NCBI GenBank assembly: GCA_018064925.1
Contig: JAGHUH010000030.1
Coordinates: 1 to 50,954, forward strand
Source of the DNA: Candidatus Cacconaster stercorequi
Lineage (GTDB): Bacteria; Bacillota; Clostridia; Oscillospirales; Oscillospiraceae
DNA length: 50,954 nt
Direction: 5' to 3'
This document shows, piece after piece, positions 40,537-49,494 of the stretch; within the stretch, counting starts at the first letter, position 1, and every line of letters begins with the position of its first letter. The translations under genes and the position numbers were made by a program. The notes beneath the pieces are model-generated. The model did no database searches, was not told where the DNA came from, and saw only the letters and a program-made list of their open reading frames with translations.

Positions 40537-40863
40537 TTAATCCTCCTGCACTTCTTTTAAAAGTATTTTTTTCGTAAAACTGCCGCGTTTTGCAGCTTTT
40601 TCCGCACGCACTCGCTCCAATTCGTCTAGGGTGTATCCACGCGCTTTTGCCGCGGCGTAAATCACTTCAATCAGGTCAGCCAATTCCTCAATGTTCTGAT
40701 CTTTGTGATACTCTGCAAGCTCTTCGTCCAGCTTTGCATCGATCATTTTGAGGTATTCAGCATCAGGGAGAATTTCGGTTTTGCATATTTTCCCGGAGGC
40801 TTCAATGATTTCCGGAATCCGATCACGGACAAGCTTGTAATACTCTATACATCCATTCATCAT
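40537..40863 (-). CDS. MazG-like / phosphoribosyl-ATP pyrophosphohydrolase-like protein
   Basis: This 108-residue all-alpha NTP pyrophosphohydrolase fold protein has YYKLVRDRIPEIIEASGK, AEYLKMIDAKLDEELAEYHK and EELADLIEVIYAAAKARG, with the metal-binding E-xx-E...E-xx-D pattern. The family hydrolyses nucleotide triphosphates or related compounds. ATG 40863 overlaps the upstream gene's TAA (TAATG), and ATGGAG supplies the ribosome binding site. Its place inside a defence operon suggests nucleotide depletion or clearing of modified nucleotides, which is inference. Confidence 0.8.
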   Translation of the reverse strand: MMNGCIEYYKLVRDRIPEIIEASGKICKTEILPDAEYLKMIDAKLDEELAEYHKDQNIEELADLIEVIYAAAKARGYTLDELERVRAEKAAKRGSFTKKILLKEVQED

Positions 40864-42533
40864 TATCGGCTCCATATTTTCAAAGCATAATTACCAAGGT
40901 CTACCTGCCGCTGCTTAATTTCCTCGATCCCCCATGTTGGATATTGAGCGACGTCTTTATTAGGTTCAATCTTCGACTCAACGTATCTCTTTTTCTTTTC
41001 TTCAAATGGACCATTTGAAATAGAAGAATTGATCGGTCCACTCAATAACATTAAATTTCCCAATCTCCACAAATAAGTATCATGGTCATCCTCTGATACA
41101 TCCCATTGTGATGAAATAGTGACTGGCATGATATGCTCTATGTGAACCTCGCTAGTATCAAGATTAATCTCAAGTGTCGTATCGAGATATTTATGAATTC
41201 CCGTCAAGATATAGCGGACGATTTCTTTTTCGGATTTTGAGGCATTCCAAACAGAAAAAGCACTCGTAAATTCTTCGTCGGATACTATTTCGCTTTTGAT
41301 TTGCTCACAGATTTCGTCAATAGATTCTACGGTTCCATCATATATGTCTTTTGCTAATGCCGCGAAGAATCTCTCACTCTGGTTCGCAACTTTTCCGCAA
41401 ACAGTAAAATTTCTGAACATATATGTTTCTATCTTCTTAACGACAACCGCTATTTCTTCTTCATCAAATTCAGCCTGAGCCATTGAAAGCACAACAGGAT
41501 AAAATGACTTTGCCTTCAATGTCTTCAGATATCTAAGCCCTTCAAGTAATTTTTCATTCTGAAAAACCATGTCTTCACCAGGAACAGCCATTGCGTGATA
41601 ATATGGTGCAAACTTTTCCAGATCGTTTAGCAGGTCTTTACTCCGTTTGGGTGTAGAGATTTCTTTGCTAATAGTGCGATATAGAGCTTTATCACGCGTA
41701 AACTCATGATTAGAATTCCAAAAATGACGTATGTATTTTGTCGGATCGACTTTATCCAAAGAATTAACCATGGAATTCCATTTTTTCTGAGACTGTGTGA
41801 CGTCCTTTGATTGACTAAAAATATAATTTTTCAGGAGATCAGAAGTTTCCAAATCTTTTCCTCGAGCATTCAACGTCTCAAAAATCACAAACGCTTCCTC
41901 TAGTTTTGTCGCTTCCATATATAAAATTGTGAAACGAGTTGTGAATGCATCATAATATTCATCGAGGCAGTCAACGCGATCTTCGTCATCACATTCTCCA
42001 AGGGCATCAATACTCTCTTGTATTTTGCCTATGAAGAATAAGAATGCTTTCCGCATCCGTTCATGGGATTTTTTCTTTTCTTTGTTTTTGGTATTTGGCG
42101 TTCCAAGTTGAATGTTCTGCCGGAAGTATTCTTCATCTAATACATTCAGTCTCAAATGAAGTTTATTTCCTTTTGAATTATATCGACCAATAAATTGGCT
42201 TGTAATGTCTGAATTTCTTTCATCCGCGTCCATATTTCCGGTGTTATCCAGAATGCCTTTATAGAACGTTTGCAAAGCACGCAAAAAAATAACAGAAGTA
42301 ATTGTGCGTTGCTGCCCGTCAATGATGTACTTTGCCTGTTCGTCATGGTGGACAACTACTTGGCCAAAGAAGTGGGGAGCCATATCAGGGTCTTTTTTTG
42401 TTGCAATTAGATCGTCCCAAAAGTCTCCAAGCTCATCCGCTTCCCACGAATACTCTCTCTGATAATCTGGAATGAAGTAGGTTTCTCCTAAATATGTCTT
42501 CATATTCCATATCGAACAATTCTGAAGTGCCAT
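40863..42533 (-). CDS. DUF262-DUF1524 protein, GmrSD/BrxU-like type IV restriction nuclease
   Basis: This 556-residue protein joins an N-terminal DUF262 domain (IPDYQREYSW, FFGQVVVHHD and the nucleotide-binding IIDGQQRT) to a C-terminal DUF1524 His-Me finger nuclease (VHIEHIMPVT and RLGNLMLLSGPINSS). GmrSD and BrxU of this layout cut DNA with modified bases, often glucosylated phage DNA. Catalytic motifs look intact. AGGAGGG precedes the ATG. It is coupled to the MazG-like gene and lies 17 bp after the PLD helicase gene. Confidence 0.92.
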   Translation of the reverse strand: MALQNCSIWNMKTYLGETYFIPDYQREYSWEADELGDFWDDLIATKKDPDMAPHFFGQVVVHHDEQAKYIIDGQQRTITSVIFLRALQTFYKGILDNTGNMDADERNSDITSQFIGRYNSKGNKLHLRLNVLDEEYFRQNIQLGTPNTKNKEKKKSHERMRKAFLFFIGKIQESIDALGECDDEDRVDCLDEYYDAFTTRFTILYMEATKLEEAFVIFETLNARGKDLETSDLLKNYIFSQSKDVTQSQKKWNSMVNSLDKVDPTKYIRHFWNSNHEFTRDKALYRTISKEISTPKRSKDLLNDLEKFAPYYHAMAVPGEDMVFQNEKLLEGLRYLKTLKAKSFYPVVLSMAQAEFDEEEIAVVVKKIETYMFRNFTVCGKVANQSERFFAALAKDIYDGTVESIDEICEQIKSEIVSDEEFTSAFSVWNASKSEKEIVRYILTGIHKYLDTTLEINLDTSEVHIEHIMPVTISSQWDVSEDDHDTYLWRLGNLMLLSGPINSSISNGPFEEKKKRYVESKIEPNKDVAQYPTWGIEEIKQRQVDLGNYALKIWSR

Positions 42534-42550
42534 TTTCTACCCTCCTGATA

Positions 42551-45500
42551 TTATCCTACAACCAACTTATTTGTCTTCTTCAAATATTTCGCCGGAATCG
42601 GATGATCCAGCCGCCATGTGATATTCATGGGTTTTTCGCCCTTGTGCTTCACGTAATTCGCTGTTCCGAGATATGTATAGGCTTCCGCGCCGTTGGTGAT
42701 CCGATCCGCCTTGAACTCGCGGACGAACAGCAGCACCCGGCTGCCCTTCTCGCGGTGGTGGATATACCGCTGACCGGTGCTGGAATTCTCCGCCGTGGTG
42801 CTCTGGCTCTGCCAATGGAACAGCTCGCTGTTGATGGAATAATCGTTGTACATGGTCGTCGGCGAATAGTCCTTGTCGGCTTTGTTCAGCGTAACAAAGA
42901 ACACATCCAGATTCTTCTCCGGCAGCCACTTCACGCCCTCACGCACCGTCGAAGGTTTCAAGAAATCCAGCGCTACCAGCAACTGATCACGGGTATAGGT
43001 ACAGTGCAAATCCAGCGGGCAGTCAAAGCCCACATCTACGGGCTTATCGATGAAGTCGATGTGATCGTACTTGTATTGGAGCAAATCCATCAGTTCTTGC
43101 AGCAGCACTGGACTATCCGAAAGCGCATAGAGGTTGTCCAGTACCTCGTCGCTGTTCCAGTCCTCTGCCGCCTTGCCCCAGATCGTGATATAGAACATCT
43201 GGAGCATCCGCTTTTCCATATCGGTAAGCCCGTCGAAATCCACGTCATCCAACTCTGGCAGAATGCCCAGCAAAAACGTGATCCAGCGGCGGGAATCGAT
43301 GGTGCATAGTCTTGCGAGCGCCTTTGTCATCGTTTCCTCCAACGGCTCCGAGAAATCGTCTGTCACATCCGCACGGGCACATAAACGGGAGAATGTGGAG
43401 AATTTATAGATGGAGCGCGGGTCAAGATGGAAATAATCCAGGAAGTTCGCCAGTGTGAGTTTGAGTCCGGTGTCTTCTTCAAAGGAAGCAATCCGGGACA
43501 CCAGACCGGCGCTGTTGCCGTAAGAGGCGCGGATGTTCTCAAGAATGTACTTTGCAGCCTTCTTTTCCAACTGCACATAGCAGCCTTTCGGCAGCGAGAT
43601 GAAACCGTCCTTGATCTCTCGGGTCACGCTGCGGGTGGTGTTGGAGAGAAGGGCTGCGAATTTGTCTTCAAAGTTATACTTCTTATTTGCCTGACCAATG
43701 AAGTCCAGAACGGTCAGGCATTCTTTATCCTCTGCCAGACGCAAGCCACGGCCAAGCTGTTGCAGGAAAATCGTCAGCGATTCTGTTGGGCGCAGGAACA
43801 GCACTGTGTTGACCTCCGGAATATCGACGCCCTCGTTGTAGATGTCCACGACAAAGATGAAACGAATCTCGCCGGATACCAGTCGGCTCTTGGCGTTCTT
43901 TCTCTCCTCGTCGGGCGATTGTCCGGTCAAGAACATAGAAGGAATCCCATGGGCATTGAAATAGTTCGACATGAACTCTGCGTGCTCCACCGACACACAG
44001 AAACCGAGGCCCTTCACATCGTCAATATCCGTCACATATTTGAGCAGAGAAGATACCACCAAATCAGCACGGCGGTTTGCCATCATTCCGCTGAGCGTGT
44101 AGATACGGGACAGCTCGCCCTTGTCATAGCCGCCCGCCGCCCATTTGAGCTTGTCCAAATCGACAGTGTCCGTGACGCCGAAATACTGGAACGGGCATAG
44201 GAGCTTACGGTCAATGGCCTCTGGCAGACGAATTTCTGCGGCAATACGGTTGTTGAAATACGGCAGGATGCTCTTGCCGTCCATACGTTCCGGCGTTGCG
44301 GTCAGGCCAAGCAATATCTGCGGCTGATAGTAGCCCAGCAATTTCTGATAGGTTGGAGCAGCAGCATGGTGGAACTCGTCCACAATGATGTAGTCGTAGA
44401 AGTCGGGCGATGTCTTCTCGGTGAACGCCTGAGAATTGAAGGTCTGAATGGAGATAAACAGATTGTCGATGCTGTCCGGCTTGTAACTGCCAACAAACAT
44501 CTCGCCAAAGTTGGCATCTTTGAGCACCGCACGGAAGGTGTACATGCTCTGCTTGAGGATTTCTTCCCTGTGCGCCACAAACAGCAGTCGACAGGGTCTG
44601 CCGGGATTCTGTTTGCGGAAGCGTTTATAGTCCAGAGCAGAGATCACCGTTTTTCCTGTGCCAGTTGCAGCAACGACGAGGTTTCGCGTATAACCACGGA
44701 CGGTGCGCTCGGCATCCAGCTTGTCCAGAATCTCCTGCTGATAGGAATAGGGCTGGATGTCCATGGTGTAGATCTCGGCGTTGTTTGTGTCGAAGTACTT
44801 CTCTGCTTTCAGGGCGCGTGCAAGACGCTCCTTCTGATCCTCCGTGTAGTATTCAAACTCGCTGGAGTTCCAGTAGCTCTCAAAGGTAGCAGCGATCTTG
44901 TCGATAGTCTCCGGCAGGTCCTTTTTTGTGACCTTCACGTTCCATTCAAGGCCGCTGGAAATGGCCGCATTGGAGAGGTTGGAGGAACCGACATAGGCCG
45001 TCGTAAAGCCTGTGTCACGGTAGAATACGTAAGTCTTGGCATGAAGGCGGGTACGCTTCGTGTCATAGCTGACCTTGACGAGTGTATTTGGCAGCTTGCG
45101 CAGCTCCTCAATGGCCTTTACGTCTGTAGCACCCATGTAGGATGTCGTGATGATGCGCAGCTCTCCACCGTTCTGCGTGAAGGTGGTCAGTTCGTCCATG
45201 ATGAGACGCAGACCGCTCCACTTGATGAAGGAAATCAGCATGTCGATGCGGTTGCAGGATACGATCTCCTTTTTGAGCTCGGTGAACATCTGCGGCTCGT
45301 GAATCGCGCCGGTGAACAGACTGCTCTGGGCAATGGAAGTCTCTGGGCGGATGATCTCGGCTTTTTCATCCAGCGCCAGTACGCTGTTTTTCTTATCGAA
45401 AAGCGCAAGAAGCTGCTCGGCCCGCTCTGCAACCGAGAGCGTGTCGAAGCCAGCTTCTTTTGTTTCGGACATGATGGTCGTGATGATACGATTGGCGAGA

Positions 45501-45700
45501 GCAACCTGCGTGTTCAGATCGCCGCCGTTGTCTTTGAGGTTCTCAAGGCCCTTTTCCACGACCTCAGCCACATATTTTGCCAACACTTTGGACGCTTCCG
45601 CACTATCAATGGGCGCAGTTTGAGAGAGCTTGTCCGTGATGGAAAGCTCAGTATCAAGGCCCTTATTTATGATTTGTTCGTATAGTCCAGTGGGAAGCAT
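42551..45700 (-). CDS. PLD-nuclease / SF2 helicase / DUF3427 protein
   Basis: This 1049-residue multidomain protein starts MLPTGLYEQIINKGLD as usual for DUF3427 helicases. Domains: N-terminal helical part, a phospholipase-D-type nuclease (RLHAKTYVFYRDTGFTTAY then VGSSNLSNAA, HxK motif), an SF2 helicase (AATGTGKT, IIVDEFHHAAAP, LGLTATPERMDG, QQLGRGLRLAEDK), then DUF3427 to the C-terminus. ATG 45700 is chosen by family length although its ribosome binding site is weak. The reading frame is open upstream to 45958 and there encodes the C-terminal domain of the decayed GIY-YIG gene, so an 86-residue N-terminal extension is possible. Confidence 0.88.
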   Translation of the reverse strand: MLPTGLYEQIINKGLDTELSITDKLSQTAPIDSAEASKVLAKYVAEVVEKGLENLKDNGGDLNTQVALANRIITTIMSETKEAGFDTLSVAERAEQLLALFDKKNSVLALDEKAEIIRPETSIAQSSLFTGAIHEPQMFTELKKEIVSCNRIDMLISFIKWSGLRLIMDELTTFTQNGGELRIITTSYMGATDVKAIEELRKLPNTLVKVSYDTKRTRLHAKTYVFYRDTGFTTAYVGSSNLSNAAISSGLEWNVKVTKKDLPETIDKIAATFESYWNSSEFEYYTEDQKERLARALKAEKYFDTNNAEIYTMDIQPYSYQQEILDKLDAERTVRGYTRNLVVAATGTGKTVISALDYKRFRKQNPGRPCRLLFVAHREEILKQSMYTFRAVLKDANFGEMFVGSYKPDSIDNLFISIQTFNSQAFTEKTSPDFYDYIIVDEFHHAAAPTYQKLLGYYQPQILLGLTATPERMDGKSILPYFNNRIAAEIRLPEAIDRKLLCPFQYFGVTDTVDLDKLKWAAGGYDKGELSRIYTLSGMMANRRADLVVSSLLKYVTDIDDVKGLGFCVSVEHAEFMSNYFNAHGIPSMFLTGQSPDEERKNAKSRLVSGEIRFIFVVDIYNEGVDIPEVNTVLFLRPTESLTIFLQQLGRGLRLAEDKECLTVLDFIGQANKKYNFEDKFAALLSNTTRSVTREIKDGFISLPKGCYVQLEKKAAKYILENIRASYGNSAGLVSRIASFEEDTGLKLTLANFLDYFHLDPRSIYKFSTFSRLCARADVTDDFSEPLEETMTKALARLCTIDSRRWITFLLGILPELDDVDFDGLTDMEKRMLQMFYITIWGKAAEDWNSDEVLDNLYALSDSPVLLQELMDLLQYKYDHIDFIDKPVDVGFDCPLDLHCTYTRDQLLVALDFLKPSTVREGVKWLPEKNLDVFFVTLNKADKDYSPTTMYNDYSINSELFHWQSQSTTAENSSTGQRYIHHREKGSRVLLFVREFKADRITNGAEAYTYLGTANYVKHKGEKPMNITWRLDHPIPAKYLKKTNKLVVG

Positions 45701-46387
45701 AAATTTTCGTTTCCGATTCCAATTATTCTTTATTTCCTTTTTTCGAAGGATATTTAACCTTTCATCTTTATACTTAAAGTACTTTGGTCCTTGTACTCGT
45801 CGATTGTTACTCAAAAGACACTTTGTCAACGATGGTAATGACCAGATTTCGTCATTGTATTTCACGTGCTTATCATCATAAACTGTGCATATTTCTCCGG
45901 AATGCACATTTCCGGTGCAACAAGATTCAATTTTCTCTCCGATAGTAATATTGCACATCGAAAAATGGAACTGAGAAAGTCGTTCCTAGTGCTGTTCGCT
46001 GATCTCCTGTACAAGCTTTTTATTCTCTTTTTCCGCTGCTGTCGCCTTCAACTTTTTCAGGCGTTGAGTGTACCCATTGATCTCCGCAATAGCTTCGAGG
46101 ATAGAATAGGCGTCCTCCGGGGTCATAGCATAGAACTCTCGAATGCGCTTTTTACCGTCAATTTCTTCCGTAGAACGTAGGTCTGGATTCAGTTTGTCCA
46201 AGTATAGAATGCAGTTTTTTGTCCGAAAGCGCAGAGTCGACCTCGTATGTAGCATATATGCGGAAGACAAACGGCACTCCACTGCTACGGTTTAGTTCAT
46301 CCAGTCGTTGCTTTACATCCGCAGCATATCCAATTTTCACATATTCCTTGAAGAACGAACTTGTAAAAACATATATATGTAACCCAT
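45701..46387 (-). pseudogene. GIY-YIG nuclease gene with two frameshifts and an amber stop
   Basis: AGGAGA precedes ATG 46387 (GYIYMF...). The expected GIY-YIG frame is broken near 46,370 (two extra Ts) and recovered as TSSFFKEYVKIGYAADVKQR followed by LDELNRSSGVPFVFRIYATY. It breaks again near 46,203 (one extra G), then continues LNPDLRSTEEIDGKKRIREF and YAMTPEDAYSILEAIAEING to a TAG at 45986-45988. The same frame then encodes the usual C-terminal substrate-binding domain (FSMCNITIGEKI, HVKYNDEIWSLPSL, VQGPKYFKYKDERL) and runs without a stop into the helicase. Such nucleases are frequent members of type I restriction loci. Confidence 0.8.
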
Positions 46388-46399
46388 AACACTGTCTCC

Positions 46400-49300
46400 T
46401 TATTCTACGTTATCCGTCCACATTTCGCACTGACTGATAACGATATCGATAGCATCTTCATACTCTTCCGGGGGATACTTGTACTTTTTCAGTAGCCGCT
46501 TCACCATCTTCCGCATGGTGGCACGGGCTGTTTCTTTTTTCTGCCAGTCGATCGTCCTTTTCTTACGAAGCATTTCTGTGAGCTCCTTGGTCATCTGTAC
46601 CAAAGTATCGTTCTCATAGAAATCCTTGATGGCTGCCGGTTTGGTGAGGGCATCGTAAAATGCAAGTTCTTCTTGAGTAAGCCCGAGAGAGTCACCGGCC
46701 TCAATTTGCTTTCTTATTTGTTCTGCCGCTTCTAACAGCTCCTTAATGACCTCTTCGTTAGTAATCAGTCCACTATAGTAGGCGTTCATGGTCTTGGTGA
46801 TCATTTCGGAGAATTTCTTTGACTGCACAAGATTCGTTCGATTGAAAACATGCACCTGATCTGCCATCAACTTTCGCAGGATTTCCACGGCGATGTTCTT
46901 CTCCTTCATCTTGGAAATCTCCTCCAAAATATTGGGATCAAACAGGGAAAACTTCTCCCCGACGCTCTTGCTGTCGAACAAGTTAATGACGCCTTCGCTC
47001 TGAATGCTCGCTTTCAGAAGCTCGTTGATCTGCGCGTTAATCTCCGTAAGGGATAGGGGCTTGCCGCCGTTACCACCGACAGTCAGCTTGACAACGGTAG
47101 CACGGACGGCTTCAAAGTACGCCGCCTCCCGGCGTTCCAATTCCGTGGTCATGCTGGAGCAGAGGGACAGCGCCTGTTTCATCAACAAGGCTTCCTTCAG
47201 ATAAAGGTCTTTGCGATCCTGAATCCTTGGATCCAGCACAAAGTTCGCACCGCCGGAAATTAGTTTTGCCATGGTGAGTGGGCTGCCACCGATAAATCCA
47301 CTCCAATCGTATCCGTGGAAAAGGTCCTTGCATACCTGCAGCTTTTCTTGGAACTTCGGGTATGCTGTTTTGGCGATGTTCATGTCGCCGTACTTTGACC
47401 GGTCGCGGGCAGTGTATTCGTTCATCGCAGCCTTGAGGGCAGAGGCGATGCCAACGTAATCGACAACCAACCCGCCTTCCTTATCCTTAAAAACACGGTT
47501 GACGCGGGCAATGGCCTGCATCAGGTTGTAACCATGCATGGGCTTGTATACGTACATGGTCGCCATGCTGGGAACGTCGAAACCGGTCAGCCACATATCC
47601 ACGACGATGGCGATCTTCATGGGATCATCGTTATCCTTGAATTTGCGAGCAAGTTCTTCCTTATGGCTCTTGGTGCCGATGATCTCTTTCCAGTCCTCCG
47701 GGTCGTTATTGCCGCCAGTCATAACTACGCCGACCTTTTCTTTCCATGCTGGACGCATTTCCAGAATTCTGCGGTAGATTTTCATGGCGATCGGGCGGGA
47801 GTATGCGACGATCATAGCCTTGCCGGTTAGCAGGTTTGCGCGGTTTGTCTCATAGTGATCCACGATATCCGTACACAGGGAATCGATGGTGGAATCTGCG
47901 CCGAGGACGCTCTCCATCTGTCCGAGCGTCTTTTTGCTCTTTTCAATAGTCACGCTATCTGCCTGCTGTTCCAAAACATCATAGGTCTTATCGATCAGCG
48001 CCAGCGTCTTTTCGTCAAGTTTCAGGTGGATGACGCGGCTCTCGTAGTAAACCGGGCGCGTGGCTCCGTCTTCAACGGCTTGCGTCATATCGTATATATC
48101 GATGTAGTCACCAAACACTTCACGGGTATTGCGGTCTTTGGAGGATACCGGGGTACCGGTGAAACCAATGAAAGTGGCATTCGGCAGAGCATCGCGGATG
48201 ATGCGGGCGTTGCCGATCACAATGCGTGCCTCGGTTTCGCCTTGCGCGTTCTCGCTCATGATGACTTTTTCATCCATGCCGTACTGACCACGGTGCGCCT
48301 CGTCCGCCATGACAACAATGTTCCGGCGGGTGGACAGCGGCTCTTCGCGTTCCTCAAATTTGAACATGGTGGTGAAGATGATGCCGTTGGCCGTGCGGCC
48401 TTCCAGTAACTTTTTCAGGTGGACTTTGCTCTCAGCCTGTACCGGCGTCTGGCGCAAGAATGCTGCGCACTTGGCAAACTGTGAATACAGCTGATCGTCA
48501 AGGTCGATGCGGTCAGTCATGACAACGATGGTCGGGCTCTCCAGCGCTTCTTGCAGCAGGTGAGCATAGAACACCATGGACAGGGATTTGCCGCTACCTT
48601 GGGTATGCCAGAACACGCCACCTTTACCATCGGTGGTCGTTGCGACCTGCGCTTTGGCAACGGCTTTCCTTACTGCGAAGTACTGATGGTATCCGGCAAG
48701 TATTTTGAACTCCTTGCCCTGCTCCACGGAGAAGCATATAAAATTCTTGATGATGTCCAGCAGGCGTTCCTGCTGAAACATGCCTTCATAGAAGGTATCG
48801 AACTGTGCGTATGCGGTATTTTCGTAATTGCCGTCCTTAGTCTTCCATTCCATGAAACGGTCAAGGCCGGAGGTGATGGTGCCTGCCTTGTTTGTGGTCA
48901 GGTCACTGATAACACAGATGGCGTTGTAGTTGAACATGGAGGGAATGTCCTGCATGTAGTTGCGGATCTGGTTGTAGGCGTTCTCGGCGTTGACCTCATC
49001 CTTCGACGGGGATTTCAGCTCCATGAGCACCAGCGGCATGCCGTTGATGAACAGGATGATGTCCGGGCGTCTGTTGTTTCCGTTCTCTATGTAGGTGAAC
49101 TGATTGACGACGTAAAAGCTGTTTGCCTTCGGGTGCTCATAGTCGATCAGCTTGACGAGAGTGCTGCGCTCTTCGCCCTTGTCAAAATACTTCACCGTCA
49201 GGCCGTTCTGCAAGTAGTCCATGAAGGTCATGTTTTTCTGCACGAGGCTGCCGGTGTCAAATGTGCGCAGCTTCGCTATGGCCTCCGTGATCGCGTCAAG

Positions 49301-49462
49301 AGGCAGACCCTTATTCAGTTTCACGAGGCTGTCCATGAGGACGCCGTCCAACAACGGGCTGCTGTAGTCGCGCTCCATGTCCGGTGCATAAATGTGGGCA
49401 TAGCCCATGTTTTCGAGCAGCTCTATAACGGCTTGTTCGAACATATCTTCGGTGAAGTGCAT
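46400..49462 (-). CDS. hsdR: type I restriction endonuclease subunit R
   Basis: This 1020-residue motor and nuclease subunit of a type I restriction-modification complex has an N-terminal PD-(D/E)XK nuclease (RRPDIILFINGMPLVLMELK, D...ExK), then the translocase: Walker A HTQGSGKS, VVMADEAHRGQYG, FIGFTGTPVSS, and the second RecA domain with VAYSRPIAMKIYRRIL, VDMWLTGFDVPSM and QAIARVNRVFKDK, and a helical C-terminus contacting the HsdM/S core. All key residues seem intact. GGAGG precedes the ATG. HsdS (partial) lies upstream and HsdM must be further right, outside the window. Confidence 0.95.
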   Translation of the reverse strand: MHFTEDMFEQAVIELLENMGYAHIYAPDMERDYSSPLLDGVLMDSLVKLNKGLPLDAITEAIAKLRTFDTGSLVQKNMTFMDYLQNGLTVKYFDKGEERSTLVKLIDYEHPKANSFYVVNQFTYIENGNNRRPDIILFINGMPLVLMELKSPSKDEVNAENAYNQIRNYMQDIPSMFNYNAICVISDLTTNKAGTITSGLDRFMEWKTKDGNYENTAYAQFDTFYEGMFQQERLLDIIKNFICFSVEQGKEFKILAGYHQYFAVRKAVAKAQVATTTDGKGGVFWHTQGSGKSLSMVFYAHLLQEALESPTIVVMTDRIDLDDQLYSQFAKCAAFLRQTPVQAESKVHLKKLLEGRTANGIIFTTMFKFEEREEPLSTRRNIVVMADEAHRGQYGMDEKVIMSENAQGETEARIVIGNARIIRDALPNATFIGFTGTPVSSKDRNTREVFGDYIDIYDMTQAVEDGATRPVYYESRVIHLKLDEKTLALIDKTYDVLEQQADSVTIEKSKKTLGQMESVLGADSTIDSLCTDIVDHYETNRANLLTGKAMIVAYSRPIAMKIYRRILEMRPAWKEKVGVVMTGGNNDPEDWKEIIGTKSHKEELARKFKDNDDPMKIAIVVDMWLTGFDVPSMATMYVYKPMHGYNLMQAIARVNRVFKDKEGGLVVDYVGIASALKAAMNEYTARDRSKYGDMNIAKTAYPKFQEKLQVCKDLFHGYDWSGFIGGSPLTMAKLISGGANFVLDPRIQDRKDLYLKEALLMKQALSLCSSMTTELERREAAYFEAVRATVVKLTVGGNGGKPLSLTEINAQINELLKASIQSEGVINLFDSKSVGEKFSLFDPNILEEISKMKEKNIAVEILRKLMADQVHVFNRTNLVQSKKFSEMITKTMNAYYSGLITNEEVIKELLEAAEQIRKQIEAGDSLGLTQEELAFYDALTKPAAIKDFYENDTLVQMTKELTEMLRKKRTIDWQKKETARATMRKMVKRLLKKYKYPPEEYEDAIDIVISQCEMWTDNVE

Positions 49463-49494
49463 GGTGTGCCTCCAAAATCACTTTTTACAGATTT

